Origin: Micavibrio sp. UBA2020
GTDB lineage: Bacteria > Pseudomonadota > Alphaproteobacteria > Micavibrionales > UBA2020
NCBI GenBank assembly: GCA_002334985.1
Contig: DDBY01000124.1
Coordinates: 1-9,759, forward strand
Length of the DNA stretch: 9,759 bases
Direction: 5' to 3'
This document shows positions 1 to 6,400 of the stretch, piece after piece. How positions within the stretch are numbered: position 1 is the first letter of the stretch; every line of letters starts with the position of its first letter. Position numbers and translations under genes: made by a program. The notes below the pieces were generated by a model, which had not been told where the DNA came from, did no database searches, and was given only the letters and a program-made list of their open reading frames with translations.

Positions 1-249
1 CCGGCTCCCGGCGTTCTTCAAGTCTGTGAAGACGATGCCCCGCACCTTCCCGTCGCTAACGTTCTGGGCGCGAAGGCAGAGGAACATGCCGAAATTATCG
101 CCACGGCACCGGAAACGCTTGCCTGCCTTGAATGGGCTATCGAGCAGCTGGACGCATTGAGCAAATCAAACGCCTACACGCTGGGCATGGTACGCAGCCT
201 CGAGCATTGCCGAAGCGTCGCTGCCCGCGCGAAAGGCGGTGCAGCATGA
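1..249 (+). CDS. 3' end of an unidentified small phage gene
   Basis: The reading frame is open from the first base to TGA at 247-249, giving at least 82 residues, and the start codon lies left of the window. The visible C-terminal part is Ala- and Glu-rich. It contains a helical-looking stretch (ETLACLEWAIEQLDAL) and ends in a basic, Ala-rich tail. I recognise no family. The call rests on the uninterrupted frame and on the classic ATGA overlap with the next gene at 246, the same coupling seen along the rest of the operon. A short unknown early phage protein is the most that can be said. Confidence 0.6.
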   Translation, partial: PAPGVLQVCEDDAPHLPVANVLGAKAEEHAEIIATAPETLACLEWAIEQLDALSKSNAYTLGMVRSLEHCRSVAARAKGGAA

Positions 250-551
250 CCGACGCCGTTGAAGCTCTTCAATCCGCGATGAACGAGGCCTGCGCCCGCG
301 TGGATGCCGTTTTCCGCGGCGATATTCCGAAAGTGCCCGCAGCCAAGCCAGAGCTGGCCGACGAGCTCAACGCCCTGCTAGTCACGGCAAAAGGCATTGT
401 GGAGCGCCATGCGTATGAGGCCGCACGCACAAAATTTCATATATGCGAAGGCATCTATCACTGCATGACGAATGATATGGAAGCCATCGTCGAAAGCATC
501 GAAGAAGCGCTCCATACCTACGAGAACGCCACTATTCACCTCATCCGATAG
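246..551 (+). CDS. hypothetical small helical protein, 101 aa
   Basis: The product is a 101-residue acidic, mostly helical protein of unknown function. I chose the ATG at 246 because it overlaps the upstream stop as ATGA. An in-frame ATG at 132 would add 38 Arg- and Cys-rich residues that lie wholly inside the preceding gene and look like out-of-frame sequence. The protein has no signal peptide or membrane segment. His and Cys residues occur around 80-90 (HICEGIYHC) but form no recognisable metal site. It sits directly upstream of the ERF annealing protein gene, 28 bases away, so it belongs to the early recombination operon. Its role is unknown. Confidence 0.7.
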   Translation: MTDAVEALQSAMNEACARVDAVFRGDIPKVPAAKPELADELNALLVTAKGIVERHAYEAARTKFHICEGIYHCMTNDMEAIVESIEEALHTYENATIHLIR

Positions 552-579
552 CAGCAAATTCATTTCACGGAGCAATAAA

Positions 580-1347
580 ATGACAGAACAAACAAAAGTG
601 CCCGCGGTCTATATCGCCATAGCGGCCGTTTCCGCATCCATGGCAAAAGAAGGCATAAGCAAAGGCCGCACAAACGCAGACCAAAAATACAAGTTTCGCG
701 GAATTGACGACGTTTACAATGCACTCGCCACGCTCTTGTCCGAGAACAAGCTTTGCATCCTGCCGCGCGTACTTGAGCGCGAAATAGTCGAGCGGAAGAC
801 CGCCAAGGGGAACCCAATTTTCTCAGTAACGCTGAAAGTCGAGTTCGACTTCGTATCGGCGGAAGACGGCAGCAAACACGTCGTTACCACTTACGGGGAG
901 GCGATGGATACCTCCGACAAGGCCACGAACAAGGCTATGTCTGCCGCGTACAAATATGCGTGCCTGCAAGCCTTCTGCATCCCGACCGAGGGAGATAATG
1001 ATGCCGACGCGAATACCCATGAACTGGGCGCGCAGACACAAGACAAACCCCCGCCCGCACCGGAGACCACTGAACAGAAAGCAGAGCGCGCCGCCACGAT
1101 GCTTGAAGAACGCCTCCCGAAATGCGAGACCGTCGCCCAGCTGGACGAACAGGTCAAGATGAACGAAAAGGCTCTCGCGGGTATCCGGCAGCACCTGCCG
1201 AACAGGTACGATGTCCTCATGCAGAAGGTCGTCACACGAAAGACCGAACTGACGCAGCAGGAAAATGACTTTGGCCTGCCGCCTGTGACCTCTGCCGGCT
1301 CACTGGACGACACCCTTGACCGCGCATCGCGCGCGGTAGCGGGGTGA
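580..1347 (+). CDS. erf: ERF-family single-strand annealing protein
   Basis: The 255-residue product belongs to the ERF superfamily. These phage recombinases bind single-stranded DNA and anneal complementary strands, supporting genome circularisation and recombination without RecA. Family signatures fill the first 140 residues: YKFRGIDDVYNAL at 37-49, GEAMDTSDKATNKAMSAA at 106-123 and FCIPTEGDNDAD at about 132-143. The remainder (about 145-255) is a variable Pro- and Gln-rich, then helical, tail, as is usual in the family. I chose the ATG at 580 because a purine-rich ribosome site (CGGAG, 568-572) sits upstream and the ERF domain begins soon after it. An earlier in-frame ATG at 472 lies inside the preceding gene. 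Downstream Gp157-like, NinB-like and SSB genes complete a phage recombination cassette. The family call is firm; the activity is inferred from the family. Confidence 0.93.
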   Translation: MTEQTKVPAVYIAIAAVSASMAKEGISKGRTNADQKYKFRGIDDVYNALATLLSENKLCILPRVLEREIVERKTAKGNPIFSVTLKVEFDFVSAEDGSKHVVTTYGEAMDTSDKATNKAMSAAYKYACLQAFCIPTEGDNDADANTHELGAQTQDKPPPAPETTEQKAERAATMLEERLPKCETVAQLDEQVKMNEKALAGIRQHLPNRYDVLMQKVVTRKTELTQQENDFGLPPVTSAGSLDDTLDRASRAVAG

Positions 1348-1351
1348 CGCC

Positions 1352-1768
1352 GTGAAGCCAGAAGAACTCAAGGCGCTCACGCTTGAGCAGAAGTGCGCCG
1401 CCCTGCTGAAGGTCGAGGACGCCATGCGCCCGCTCGAAACCAAGAAGCGGGAAATCGAAGCCCTCATCCGTCAACTGCGCACGGACGAAGACGCGCTACG
1501 CCAAGCCATCACGGCCGAGATGCTGGAGAACGGCTGCGTCGAGCATGAGCACGGGCATCTGGTCTTCCGCGTGAAGAACAAGCCCTTCGGCATCACGGTC
1601 ACAGACGAGGCCGCGATTCCCGCCGACTGGTTCGAAGTCCGCACGGAGCGAAAGCTCAAGCTGGCCCAGCTCAAGGACGCGGTGAAGAACGGCATGGCCG
1701 TGCCGGGCATCAGCCGCGACAACGGCGGACATATCATCGAAATCCGCGCGAAAGGGCGGCACGGGTAA
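1352..1768 (+). CDS. Gp157-like phage protein (138 aa)
   Basis: The product resembles the siphovirus Gp157 family, small phage proteins often found beside annealing recombinases and linked in some phages to modulation of host nucleases or resistance. The N-terminal 60 residues are strongly charged and probably coiled coil. The C-terminal half shows the usual pattern: a beta-rich HLVFRVKNKPFGITV region (69-83), then IPADWFEVR (89-97), a Lys-rich helix KLAQLKDAVKNG (103-114) and VPGI (117-120). Translation probably starts at GTG 1352, four bases after the erf stop, with GGGGTG at 1341-1346 as a possible ribosome site. The next in-frame ATG (residue 24) would cut into the coiled coil. The stop overlaps the next start by one base. 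The family assignment is moderately sure; the function is not. Confidence 0.68.
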   Translation: MKPEELKALTLEQKCAALLKVEDAMRPLETKKREIEALIRQLRTDEDALRQAITAEMLENGCVEHEHGHLVFRVKNKPFGITVTDEAAIPADWFEVRTERKLKLAQLKDAVKNGMAVPGISRDNGGHIIEIRAKGRHG

Positions 1769-2160
1769 TGATGTTCTTCATTCTTCAGGACGAAATGCGC
1801 CGCGGCAACTGCTTGGAATATATCCGGCGTATCGACCTACGTCGCGCGCATAGCGTCGAAATCAAGCAGCACCGCAAAAATAGGTCCGTTGCGCAGAACC
1901 GCCTGTACTGGATGTGGGTCAACACGCTTGCGGAAACGCTCGGCTATGAGCCGGACGAGCTGCATGACCACCTCAAGGTGCGCTTTATCGGGGTAAAGGA
2001 GGTCACCGTCTTTGGAAAGGCCGTATCTATCCCGAAAAGCACGACCAGCCTGAGCACTGCCGCCTTCACCGAATATCTAAACAAGGTCGAGGCTCTGGCG
2101 CGCGAACTCAAGGTTATCCTCCCCTATCCGGATGACCTCAGCTACGCGATGAACGGATAA
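1768..2160 (+). CDS. NinB-like recombination protein
   Basis: The 130-residue product resembles the lambda NinB (Orf) family, which binds single-stranded DNA and SSB and helps recombinases load in the Red pathway. Visible signatures are the NRSVAQNRLYW block (38-48), matching the family's NRSxxQNRxxW motif, and the C-terminal STTSLSTAAFTEYL helix (91-104), followed by ARELKVILPYPDD (111-123), where the family has a helix ending in a Gly/Lys-V-x-(L/W) motif. The start is ATG 1768, overlapping the previous stop as TAATG; a second Met follows immediately, so 1771 is also possible. The position between a Gp157-like gene and ssb supports a recombination role. The similarity is at motif level only. 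Confidence 0.68.
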   Translation: MMFFILQDEMRRGNCLEYIRRIDLRRAHSVEIKQHRKNRSVAQNRLYWMWVNTLAETLGYEPDELHDHLKVRFIGVKEVTVFGKAVSIPKSTTSLSTAAFTEYLNKVEALARELKVILPYPDDLSYAMNG

Positions 2161-2189
2161 TCAATCACCTCACGCAAGGAGTAAAAACC

Positions 2190-2633
2190 ATGGCCGCATC
2201 GGTCAATAAAGTCATCATCATCGGCAACGTCGGCAAAGACCCCGAAATCAGGTCGTTTCAGAACGGCAGCCGCGTGGCCAGCTTCAGCGTCGCCACCTCC
2301 GAAAGCTGGAAAGACAAAGCCAGCGGCGAGCGCAAAGAGCGCACCGAATGGCACCGCATCAGCGTACTGAACGACGCCCTTGTCGGCATCGTCGAGAAAT
2401 ACATCAAAAAAGGCAGCAAGGTTTACCTCGAAGGCCAGCTGGAAACCCGTAAATGGACGGATAACCAAGGCGTCGATAAGTATGCAACCGAGGTCGTGCT
2501 GCGCCCCTACCGCGGCGAAATCACGTTGCTGGACGGCCGCAAAGACGGCGGCGATGTTGACGAGCGCGATACCGGCAGCACGCAGCAGGCAGCATCCAGC
2601 CGCAACGACATGGACGACGAAATCCCGTTCTAA
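2190..2633 (+). CDS. ssb: single-stranded DNA-binding protein
   Basis: This is a phage or accessory SSB of 147 residues. It coats single-stranded DNA during replication and recombination and recruits partner proteins through its C-terminal tip. The OB-fold core covers about residues 5-115, with the classic NKVIIIGNVGKDPEI start, FSVATSESW (32-40), ERTEWHRISV (50-59), GSKVYLEGQLETRKW (75-89) and ATEVV (99-103). A short hydrophilic linker (116-140) leads to the acidic tip MDDEIPF, the canonical protein-interaction tail. The linker is shorter than in many chromosomal SSBs, which run to about 170-180 residues. A strong ribosome site, AAGGAG at 2176-2181, precedes ATG 2190. The gene lies in the erf operon and upstream of a helicase gene, so it probably serves phage DNA metabolism. 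The call is very secure. Confidence 0.97.
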   Translation: MAASVNKVIIIGNVGKDPEIRSFQNGSRVASFSVATSESWKDKASGERKERTEWHRISVLNDALVGIVEKYIKKGSKVYLEGQLETRKWTDNQGVDKYATEVVLRPYRGEITLLDGRKDGGDVDERDTGSTQQAASSRNDMDDEIPF

Positions 2634-2640
2634 CATTTAT

Positions 2641-2765
2641 GGGCGGTCGGCGTGGAGCGTAGGTTGCTTAATAGACACGCGGCGACATTGGCAGTTGATT
2701 GGCCGACAAGAGAAGCGATGCCATAGAACACTCTTGCAGAGCGGGTTCAAATCCCGCACCGCCCA
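2641..2765 (+). ncRNA. oversized tRNA-like RNA (about 125 nt)
   Basis: The gap between ssb and the helicase gene holds a tRNA-like structure. A 7-bp acceptor-type stem pairs GGGCGGT (2641-2647) with ACCGCCC (2758-2764), followed by a discriminator-like A at 2765. It encloses a textbook T arm: GCGGG (2741-2745), loop TTCAAAT, CCCGC (2753-2757). A 6-bp hairpin CAAGAG/CTCTTG (2707-2712 with 2731-2736) sits where a long variable arm would be. A 5-bp stem TTGGC/GCCGA (2688-2692 with 2702-2706) with a 9-base loop could be the anticodon arm. If so, reading TGA would suggest Ser, but the loop is too large to be certain. The D region is about 40 nt, against about 15 in a normal tRNA, with a possible GCGTG/CACGC stem. 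An alternative long-range pairing, GTCGGC (2646-2651) with GCCGAC (2702-2707), competes with this fold. CCA is not encoded (ACCT follows). It could be an expanded or decayed phage tRNA or a tRNA mimic. Confidence 0.55.
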
Positions 2766-2796
2766 CCTTAATGATTAAAATAAATAGGAATTTTCA

Positions 2797-3879
2797 ATGC
2801 CTGAAGAATTAAAATTATCGCCGCAGCAGGGTCAGGCCTTTGACAATGTCATGGCTTGGCATCAAACAGATGAAAAGCGGTATATCCTTGCCGGATATGC
2901 AGGCGCTGGCAAAACGACGATTGCCAAATACATCGCCGAAGCTATCGGCATCGAAGACGTTATTTTCTGCGCCTACACAGGCAAGGCAGCCAACGTCCTG
3001 CGCGAGAAAGGCTGCACAAATTCCAGCACCATACATGGCGCCATATACACGCTTATCAACGATGAAGACCTTAAACCCCGCTTTATCCTAGACCAAGAAA
3101 GCCCTGTAAAATTCGCCAAGCTCGTTATCGTGGACGAGTATTCCATGCTGCCCGAAGAAATCATCGACGATATCGAAAAGCTGGCAAAGAAAGTGCTTTA
3201 CCTCGGCGACCCCTTCCAGCTGCCGCCCGTGCACGGCGAGTGCCCGCTTAATCCCGATTTTTTCCTCGAAGAAATCCACCGCCAGGCACTTGAAAGCCCC
3301 ATTATCCGCTACGCGACCGACGTGCGCGCGGGCAAGCAACTCAAATTCGTTGACCTGCCGGAATTTCACTACGCACCGCGCGCGTCTATGTCCGCAGACG
3401 CCTACGAACAGGCCGACCAAATTATCGTTGGATATAACAAAACGCGCACCGCTTGGAACGAGCGGTTTCGTCAGAAACTAGGCCTTAACCAGTCCATCTA
3501 TCCGGTTGCTGGCGATAAGCTCATCTGCACGCGCAACAACCACGAGCTCGGCCTTTTTAACGGCATGATAGGCTACGCGAAATCTGACAGCTATATCGAA
3601 GCCACGCAGCAGCTTCGCCTCGATTTTGAAGACTTCAAAGGCCTAGAGGTCTGGGATGGGAATTTCCGCGGTGCCGCGCAGCCTGACCGCGCATTTCGCA
3701 AGCTGGACCGCTTCGATTTCGCATACGCCATCACCTGCCACAAATCGCAGGGCTCCGAATTTGACAGCGTCCTTGTTTACAACCAGCCCATCGGCTCGGA
3801 CGCCGTCGAACGTCAACGGTGGCTTTACACCGCCATCACCCGCGCCAAAAAGAAACTGACACTCGTGGAGCCCGCATAA
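2797..3879 (+). CDS. superfamily 1 DNA helicase, Dda/RecD-like
   Basis: The 360-residue product is an ATP-dependent DNA helicase of the phage T4 Dda / RecD2 type (AAA_30 N-terminal ATPase with a UvrD-like C-terminal domain). Motifs appear in order: Walker A GYAGAGKTT (33-41), motif Ia CAYTGKAA (58-65), TIHG (78-81), Walker B VDEYSM (112-117), motif III YLGDPFQLPPV (135-145), EEIHRQ with the arginine finger (158-163), motif V AITCHKSQGSEFD (311-323) and motif VI YTAITRAKKKL (344-354). All key residues are present, so it should be active. It is shorter than Dda (about 440 residues). A weak AGGA (2786-2789) precedes ATG 2797. Placed after erf and ssb, it probably unwinds phage DNA in replication or recombination. 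The stop overlaps the next start by one base. Confidence 0.93.
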   Translation: MPEELKLSPQQGQAFDNVMAWHQTDEKRYILAGYAGAGKTTIAKYIAEAIGIEDVIFCAYTGKAANVLREKGCTNSSTIHGAIYTLINDEDLKPRFILDQESPVKFAKLVIVDEYSMLPEEIIDDIEKLAKKVLYLGDPFQLPPVHGECPLNPDFFLEEIHRQALESPIIRYATDVRAGKQLKFVDLPEFHYAPRASMSADAYEQADQIIVGYNKTRTAWNERFRQKLGLNQSIYPVAGDKLICTRNNHELGLFNGMIGYAKSDSYIEATQQLRLDFEDFKGLEVWDGNFRGAAQPDRAFRKLDRFDFAYAITCHKSQGSEFDSVLVYNQPIGSDAVERQRWLYTAITRAKKKLTLVEPA

Positions 3880-4076
3880 TGCTGAAATCATTCAAAGAAG
3901 AAATCATTTACTGCCTGCGCGAGGACTGGGAAGCCCGTCTCGATAGCGGCTTCATACAATTCCAAGACTTTCTGCTCGAACAATACGCCAGCCTTTACGT
4001 CAAGACCTGCGCCCTGACGGTTGCAGCGTTCTTGGCGGGCATCTTCGCGGCTTATCTGGTTTGGGGGACGAAATGA
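3879..4076 (+). CDS. small single-span membrane protein, 65 aa
   Basis: The product has a charged amphipathic N-terminal half (about residues 1-40) and one C-terminal membrane segment, about 43-62 (CALTVAAFLAGIFAAYLVWG), ending in a short TK tail. There is no signal peptidase site, so it is probably a tail-anchored or single-pass inner-membrane protein. ATG 3879 is chosen because it overlaps the helicase stop as TAATG, with GGAG at 3867-3870 as ribosome site. A longer in-frame start at 3819 would lie inside the helicase gene. The stop overlaps the next gene by four bases. No family is recognised. Confidence 0.65.
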   Translation: MLKSFKEEIIYCLREDWEARLDSGFIQFQDFLLEQYASLYVKTCALTVAAFLAGIFAAYLVWGTK

Positions 4077-5332
4077 CATATCAGGCCCCTGCATTTCAAA
4101 AACGCCTATCCGATGTAATAGCGGAGTATGAACAAAAAGTCGCCGCTGTCGATGCAGAGGTTGCTGCATTTGAGATGGCCGGCAATCGTCTTAAAACCGC
4201 TGCTTGCGTAAGCGGGACGTGGGGCAATGTCAGCATAAACACTGGTTCAGCCTACGAAAATACGCTCATGGACAGCCTTTTAAAATCCGCATGGCTGCAT
4301 GTCTATAAAGGCCTCAATATCGACACCATCGCTCCGGCGTCCGACAAGAGCCGATTTGAACAAGCCATGGCGAACCCCCCTCCGTTTACCATCGATAATA
4401 TCCGCTCAACATTCGGAGATTATATCGCTGACCCCTTTGGAAATATTCTCCGCGGCCTTGCAGAAGTGTTTTGCTTGCTCGACCCTGCATATAAATCACA
4501 CGACAAGGTAAAAATCGGCGTAGATGGACTGCCTAAACGGGTAATAATCGGCAACCTCGGCGGTTTCCATGGATGGGGAAAAGACCGCCTCTCCGACATC
4601 CTGAACGCGCTTGCGGCCTATCAAGGTAAGCCATTGGTCACATGGCAGGATGTAAACCTTCTAATGAAAGACGGTGATAGCCTGGCTGCCACGCGCGGCG
4701 TGGTTCTGAAGCTCTTTAAGAATGGAAATGGCCACCTCCACTTCAGCGCAGAGGCGTTGCTCGACATCAACCGGGCATTGGCGCAATACTATGGCGACGT
4801 CCTGCCTGATTGCAGCGAGGAAAAGCCCGCCAAAAAGCAGGAAAGTACCGCTGTATCGAAAGACCTACAGTATTACCCAACGCCGGCCGCGGTCGTTGAG
4901 CGTGTCCTCGACGAAATCTATCGCCTTGAAGGTAAAAAAGTGTTGGAGCCGTCTTGTGGCTGCGGGCGCATCATGGATGAACTCAAACGCCGTGGCGCAA
5001 ATGTCTTTGGCATAGAGGTTGACCCAACCCGCGCCGCGCAATGCCGCCAGAAAGGCCACGCGGTGTTGACAGCAAACTTTTTAGACACACAACCCAGAGC
5101 GGGCTATGACCACGTCATCATGAATCCCCCGTTCTATGGCACCCATTATGCGAAGCATGTAAAACATGCGCTTAAATTTCTGAAGCCAGAAGGACGGCTT
5201 ACCGCAATTCTTCCCGTAACTGCCAGATATGACCATGGCCTTCTCGACGGGAAATGGAATGACCTGCCAATCGGCTCCTTCAGAGAGAGCGGGACAAATA
5301 TCAACACTACGGTACTGACAGTATTCAAATAA
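4073..5332 (+). CDS. DUF4942 protein fused to a DNA methyltransferase-like domain
   Basis: The 419-residue product has two parts. Residues of about 1-250 resemble DUF4942, with KIG (147-149), a GWGKDRLSDILNAL helix (about 168-181) and KNGNGHLHF (216-224), where this family has a conserved FKNGNxHxxF block. Residues of about 260-419 form a class I SAM-dependent methyltransferase: a YYPTPAAVVERVL lead-in, motif I VLEPSCGCGR (290-299) and motif IV NPPF (351-354), the catalytic signature of adenine-N6 or cytosine-N4 DNA methylation, then GRLTAILP. DUF4942 joined to such a domain is a known phage and plasmid arrangement. No restriction endonuclease gene is visible, so it is probably an orphan enzyme, perhaps protecting phage DNA. 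ATG 4073 overlaps the upstream stop as ATGA behind GGGGGA (4063-4068). A TTG at 4061 is possible but less likely. Confidence 0.88.
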   Translation: MTYQAPAFQKRLSDVIAEYEQKVAAVDAEVAAFEMAGNRLKTAACVSGTWGNVSINTGSAYENTLMDSLLKSAWLHVYKGLNIDTIAPASDKSRFEQAMANPPPFTIDNIRSTFGDYIADPFGNILRGLAEVFCLLDPAYKSHDKVKIGVDGLPKRVIIGNLGGFHGWGKDRLSDILNALAAYQGKPLVTWQDVNLLMKDGDSLAATRGVVLKLFKNGNGHLHFSAEALLDINRALAQYYGDVLPDCSEEKPAKKQESTAVSKDLQYYPTPAAVVERVLDEIYRLEGKKVLEPSCGCGRIMDELKRRGANVFGIEVDPTRAAQCRQKGHAVLTANFLDTQPRAGYDHVIMNPPFYGTHYAKHVKHALKFLKPEGRLTAILPVTARYDHGLLDGKWNDLPIGSFRESGTNINTTVLTVFK

Positions 5333-5363
5333 GCATCGATAGCTCTAGAAAGGAAATTTAACC

Positions 5364-5927
5364 ATGAAAATCGCAGCTTTTATCGACGGTGCAAACCTCT
5401 ACGCATCTGCCAAGCAACTCGAACTCGATATCGATTACAGAAAGGTGCTGGAATGGCTTGGCGCCCGCGGCAACCTTGTCCGCGCGCATTACTATACCGC
5501 GCTGCTCGAAACCGAGGAATACAGCCCCCTGCGTCCGCTGGTGGACTGGCTGGATTACAACGGCTTTACGGTCATCGCCAAACCCGCCAAGGAATTTACC
5601 GACGCCACAGGCCGCCGCAAGGTCAAAGGCAACATGGATATCGAAATCGCGGTCGATGTGCTGCACGCCGTGAACTACGCCGACCACATCTTTCTGTTTA
5701 CAGGCGACGGCGACTTCCGCCGTCTTGTCGAAGCCGCCCAGCATAAGGGCGTCCGCGTCACGGTCATATCCACCGTCAAAACCCAGCCGCCCATGGCCGC
5801 CGATGAACTGCGCCGCCAAGCCGACGAATTTATCGACCTCGATGCTATCCGGGACAAAATCAGCAAAGCCACACAGGCCAGCGATAAACCCGCCGCTAAA
5901 ACCATCAAAATCCGGAGCGCAGCATGA
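5364..5927 (+). CDS. NYN-domain (LabA-like) nuclease-like protein
   Basis: The 187-residue product is a NYN/PIN-fold protein of the LabA/DUF88 type (COG1432-like), a family of predicted metal-dependent RNases. The acidic active-site set is visible: D8 in FIDGANLY (6-13), D92 and D98 in KGNMDIEIAVDVL (88-100), and D115/D117 in FTGDGDF (112-118). The core ends at about residue 160, with the typical ADEFIDLD segment (153-160), followed by a basic Lys/Ala-rich tail. AAGGAA (5350-5355) precedes ATG 5364, and the 31-base gap before it is one of the few real spacers in the operon. Chromosomal homologues are common, so this may be a captured host gene. It could act in RNA turnover or phage-host conflict. 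The fold call is firm; the role is unknown. Confidence 0.9.
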   Translation: MKIAAFIDGANLYASAKQLELDIDYRKVLEWLGARGNLVRAHYYTALLETEEYSPLRPLVDWLDYNGFTVIAKPAKEFTDATGRRKVKGNMDIEIAVDVLHAVNYADHIFLFTGDGDFRRLVEAAQHKGVRVTVISTVKTQPPMAADELRRQADEFIDLDAIRDKISKATQASDKPAAKTIKIRSAA

Positions 5928-6400
5928 CAAAAGAACGCCCCATCCTGTTCAGCGCACACATGGTGCGTGCCATCCTTGAGGGCCGCAAAACACAGACGCG
6001 GCGGGTGGTGAAGCTTAAAAACGGATTAGCGCGTAACGGTGCGGATATCGACGTGCTTGCGACACAGCCAGGCGTAGCTGCCGACGCCTGCCCCTATGGC
6101 GCCAACTATCCGGATGGCACCTGCATCGACGGCTTTATGTGGGACCTCGACAGCTGCGACGAGCCTAAAGGCCCGCTTCATACCGGCGGCGACATACCCT
6201 GCCCGTTCTGCAACGCAGAAAAGCATATCGAGTACTACAAGGACGATTACGTCGAGCGAGTCCTCATGGACGCGCACCCGAATACAGACCCTGACGACTT
6301 CACGGATGCCATGTGGAATGTCGAAGGCCCGCAGCTGGTCGAGAAGATGCTGCGCGGTTACCTAGAGAAGCTGCACGCAGAATACGGGTGGACGCCATGA
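5924..6400 (+). CDS. ASCH-like N-terminal segment with a divergent Cys-containing tail
   Basis: The first 30 residues (RPILFSAHMVRAILEG at 5-20, then KTQTRRVVK at 22-30) match the start of phage ASCH-domain proteins, which belong to the PUA-like RNA-binding fold. After CPYG (56-59) those proteins normally continue with a GDxLWVRE stretch and a longer core, and I cannot find that here. Instead there is an acidic segment with CPFC (93-96) and further Cys at 56, 67 and 78, then a charged C-terminal helix. It is 158 residues long, shorter than the roughly 200 usual for full phage ASCH proteins. It may be a recombinant or reduced member. The start at 5924 overlaps the nyn stop (ATGA) and the end overlaps the next start the same way. 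A compact ASCH-like gene lies at 6969. Confidence 0.65.
   Translation: MTKERPILFSAHMVRAILEGRKTQTRRVVKLKNGLARNGADIDVLATQPGVAADACPYGANYPDGTCIDGFMWDLDSCDEPKGPLHTGGDIPCPFCNAEKHIEYYKDDYVERVLMDAHPNTDPDDFTDAMWNVEGPQLVEKMLRGYLEKLHAEYGWTP

Noticed and set aside
132..245. In-frame upstream ATG extending the 246 gene by 38 residues
   Set aside because: The extension is Arg/Cys-rich out-of-frame sequence inside the preceding gene, and ATGA coupling at 246 explains the start better.
2142..2636. Open frame of 164 residues on the - strand opposite ssb
   Set aside because: Antisense shadow of a clear SSB gene; hydrophobic Ala/Val-rich composition with no motif.
2641..2765. tmRNA, or piece of a permuted tmRNA
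   Set aside because: Too short, with no tag-coding segment and no pseudoknot region. Only the acceptor and T-arm resemblance is shared.
2380..2778. 132-residue + strand frame over the end of ssb and the tRNA-like region
   Set aside because: Basic, Ser/Ala-rich out-of-frame product overlapping both ssb and a structured RNA; no ribosome site.
5358..5930. 190-residue open frame on the - strand
   Set aside because: It is the exact antisense of the NYN gene, with no domain pattern.
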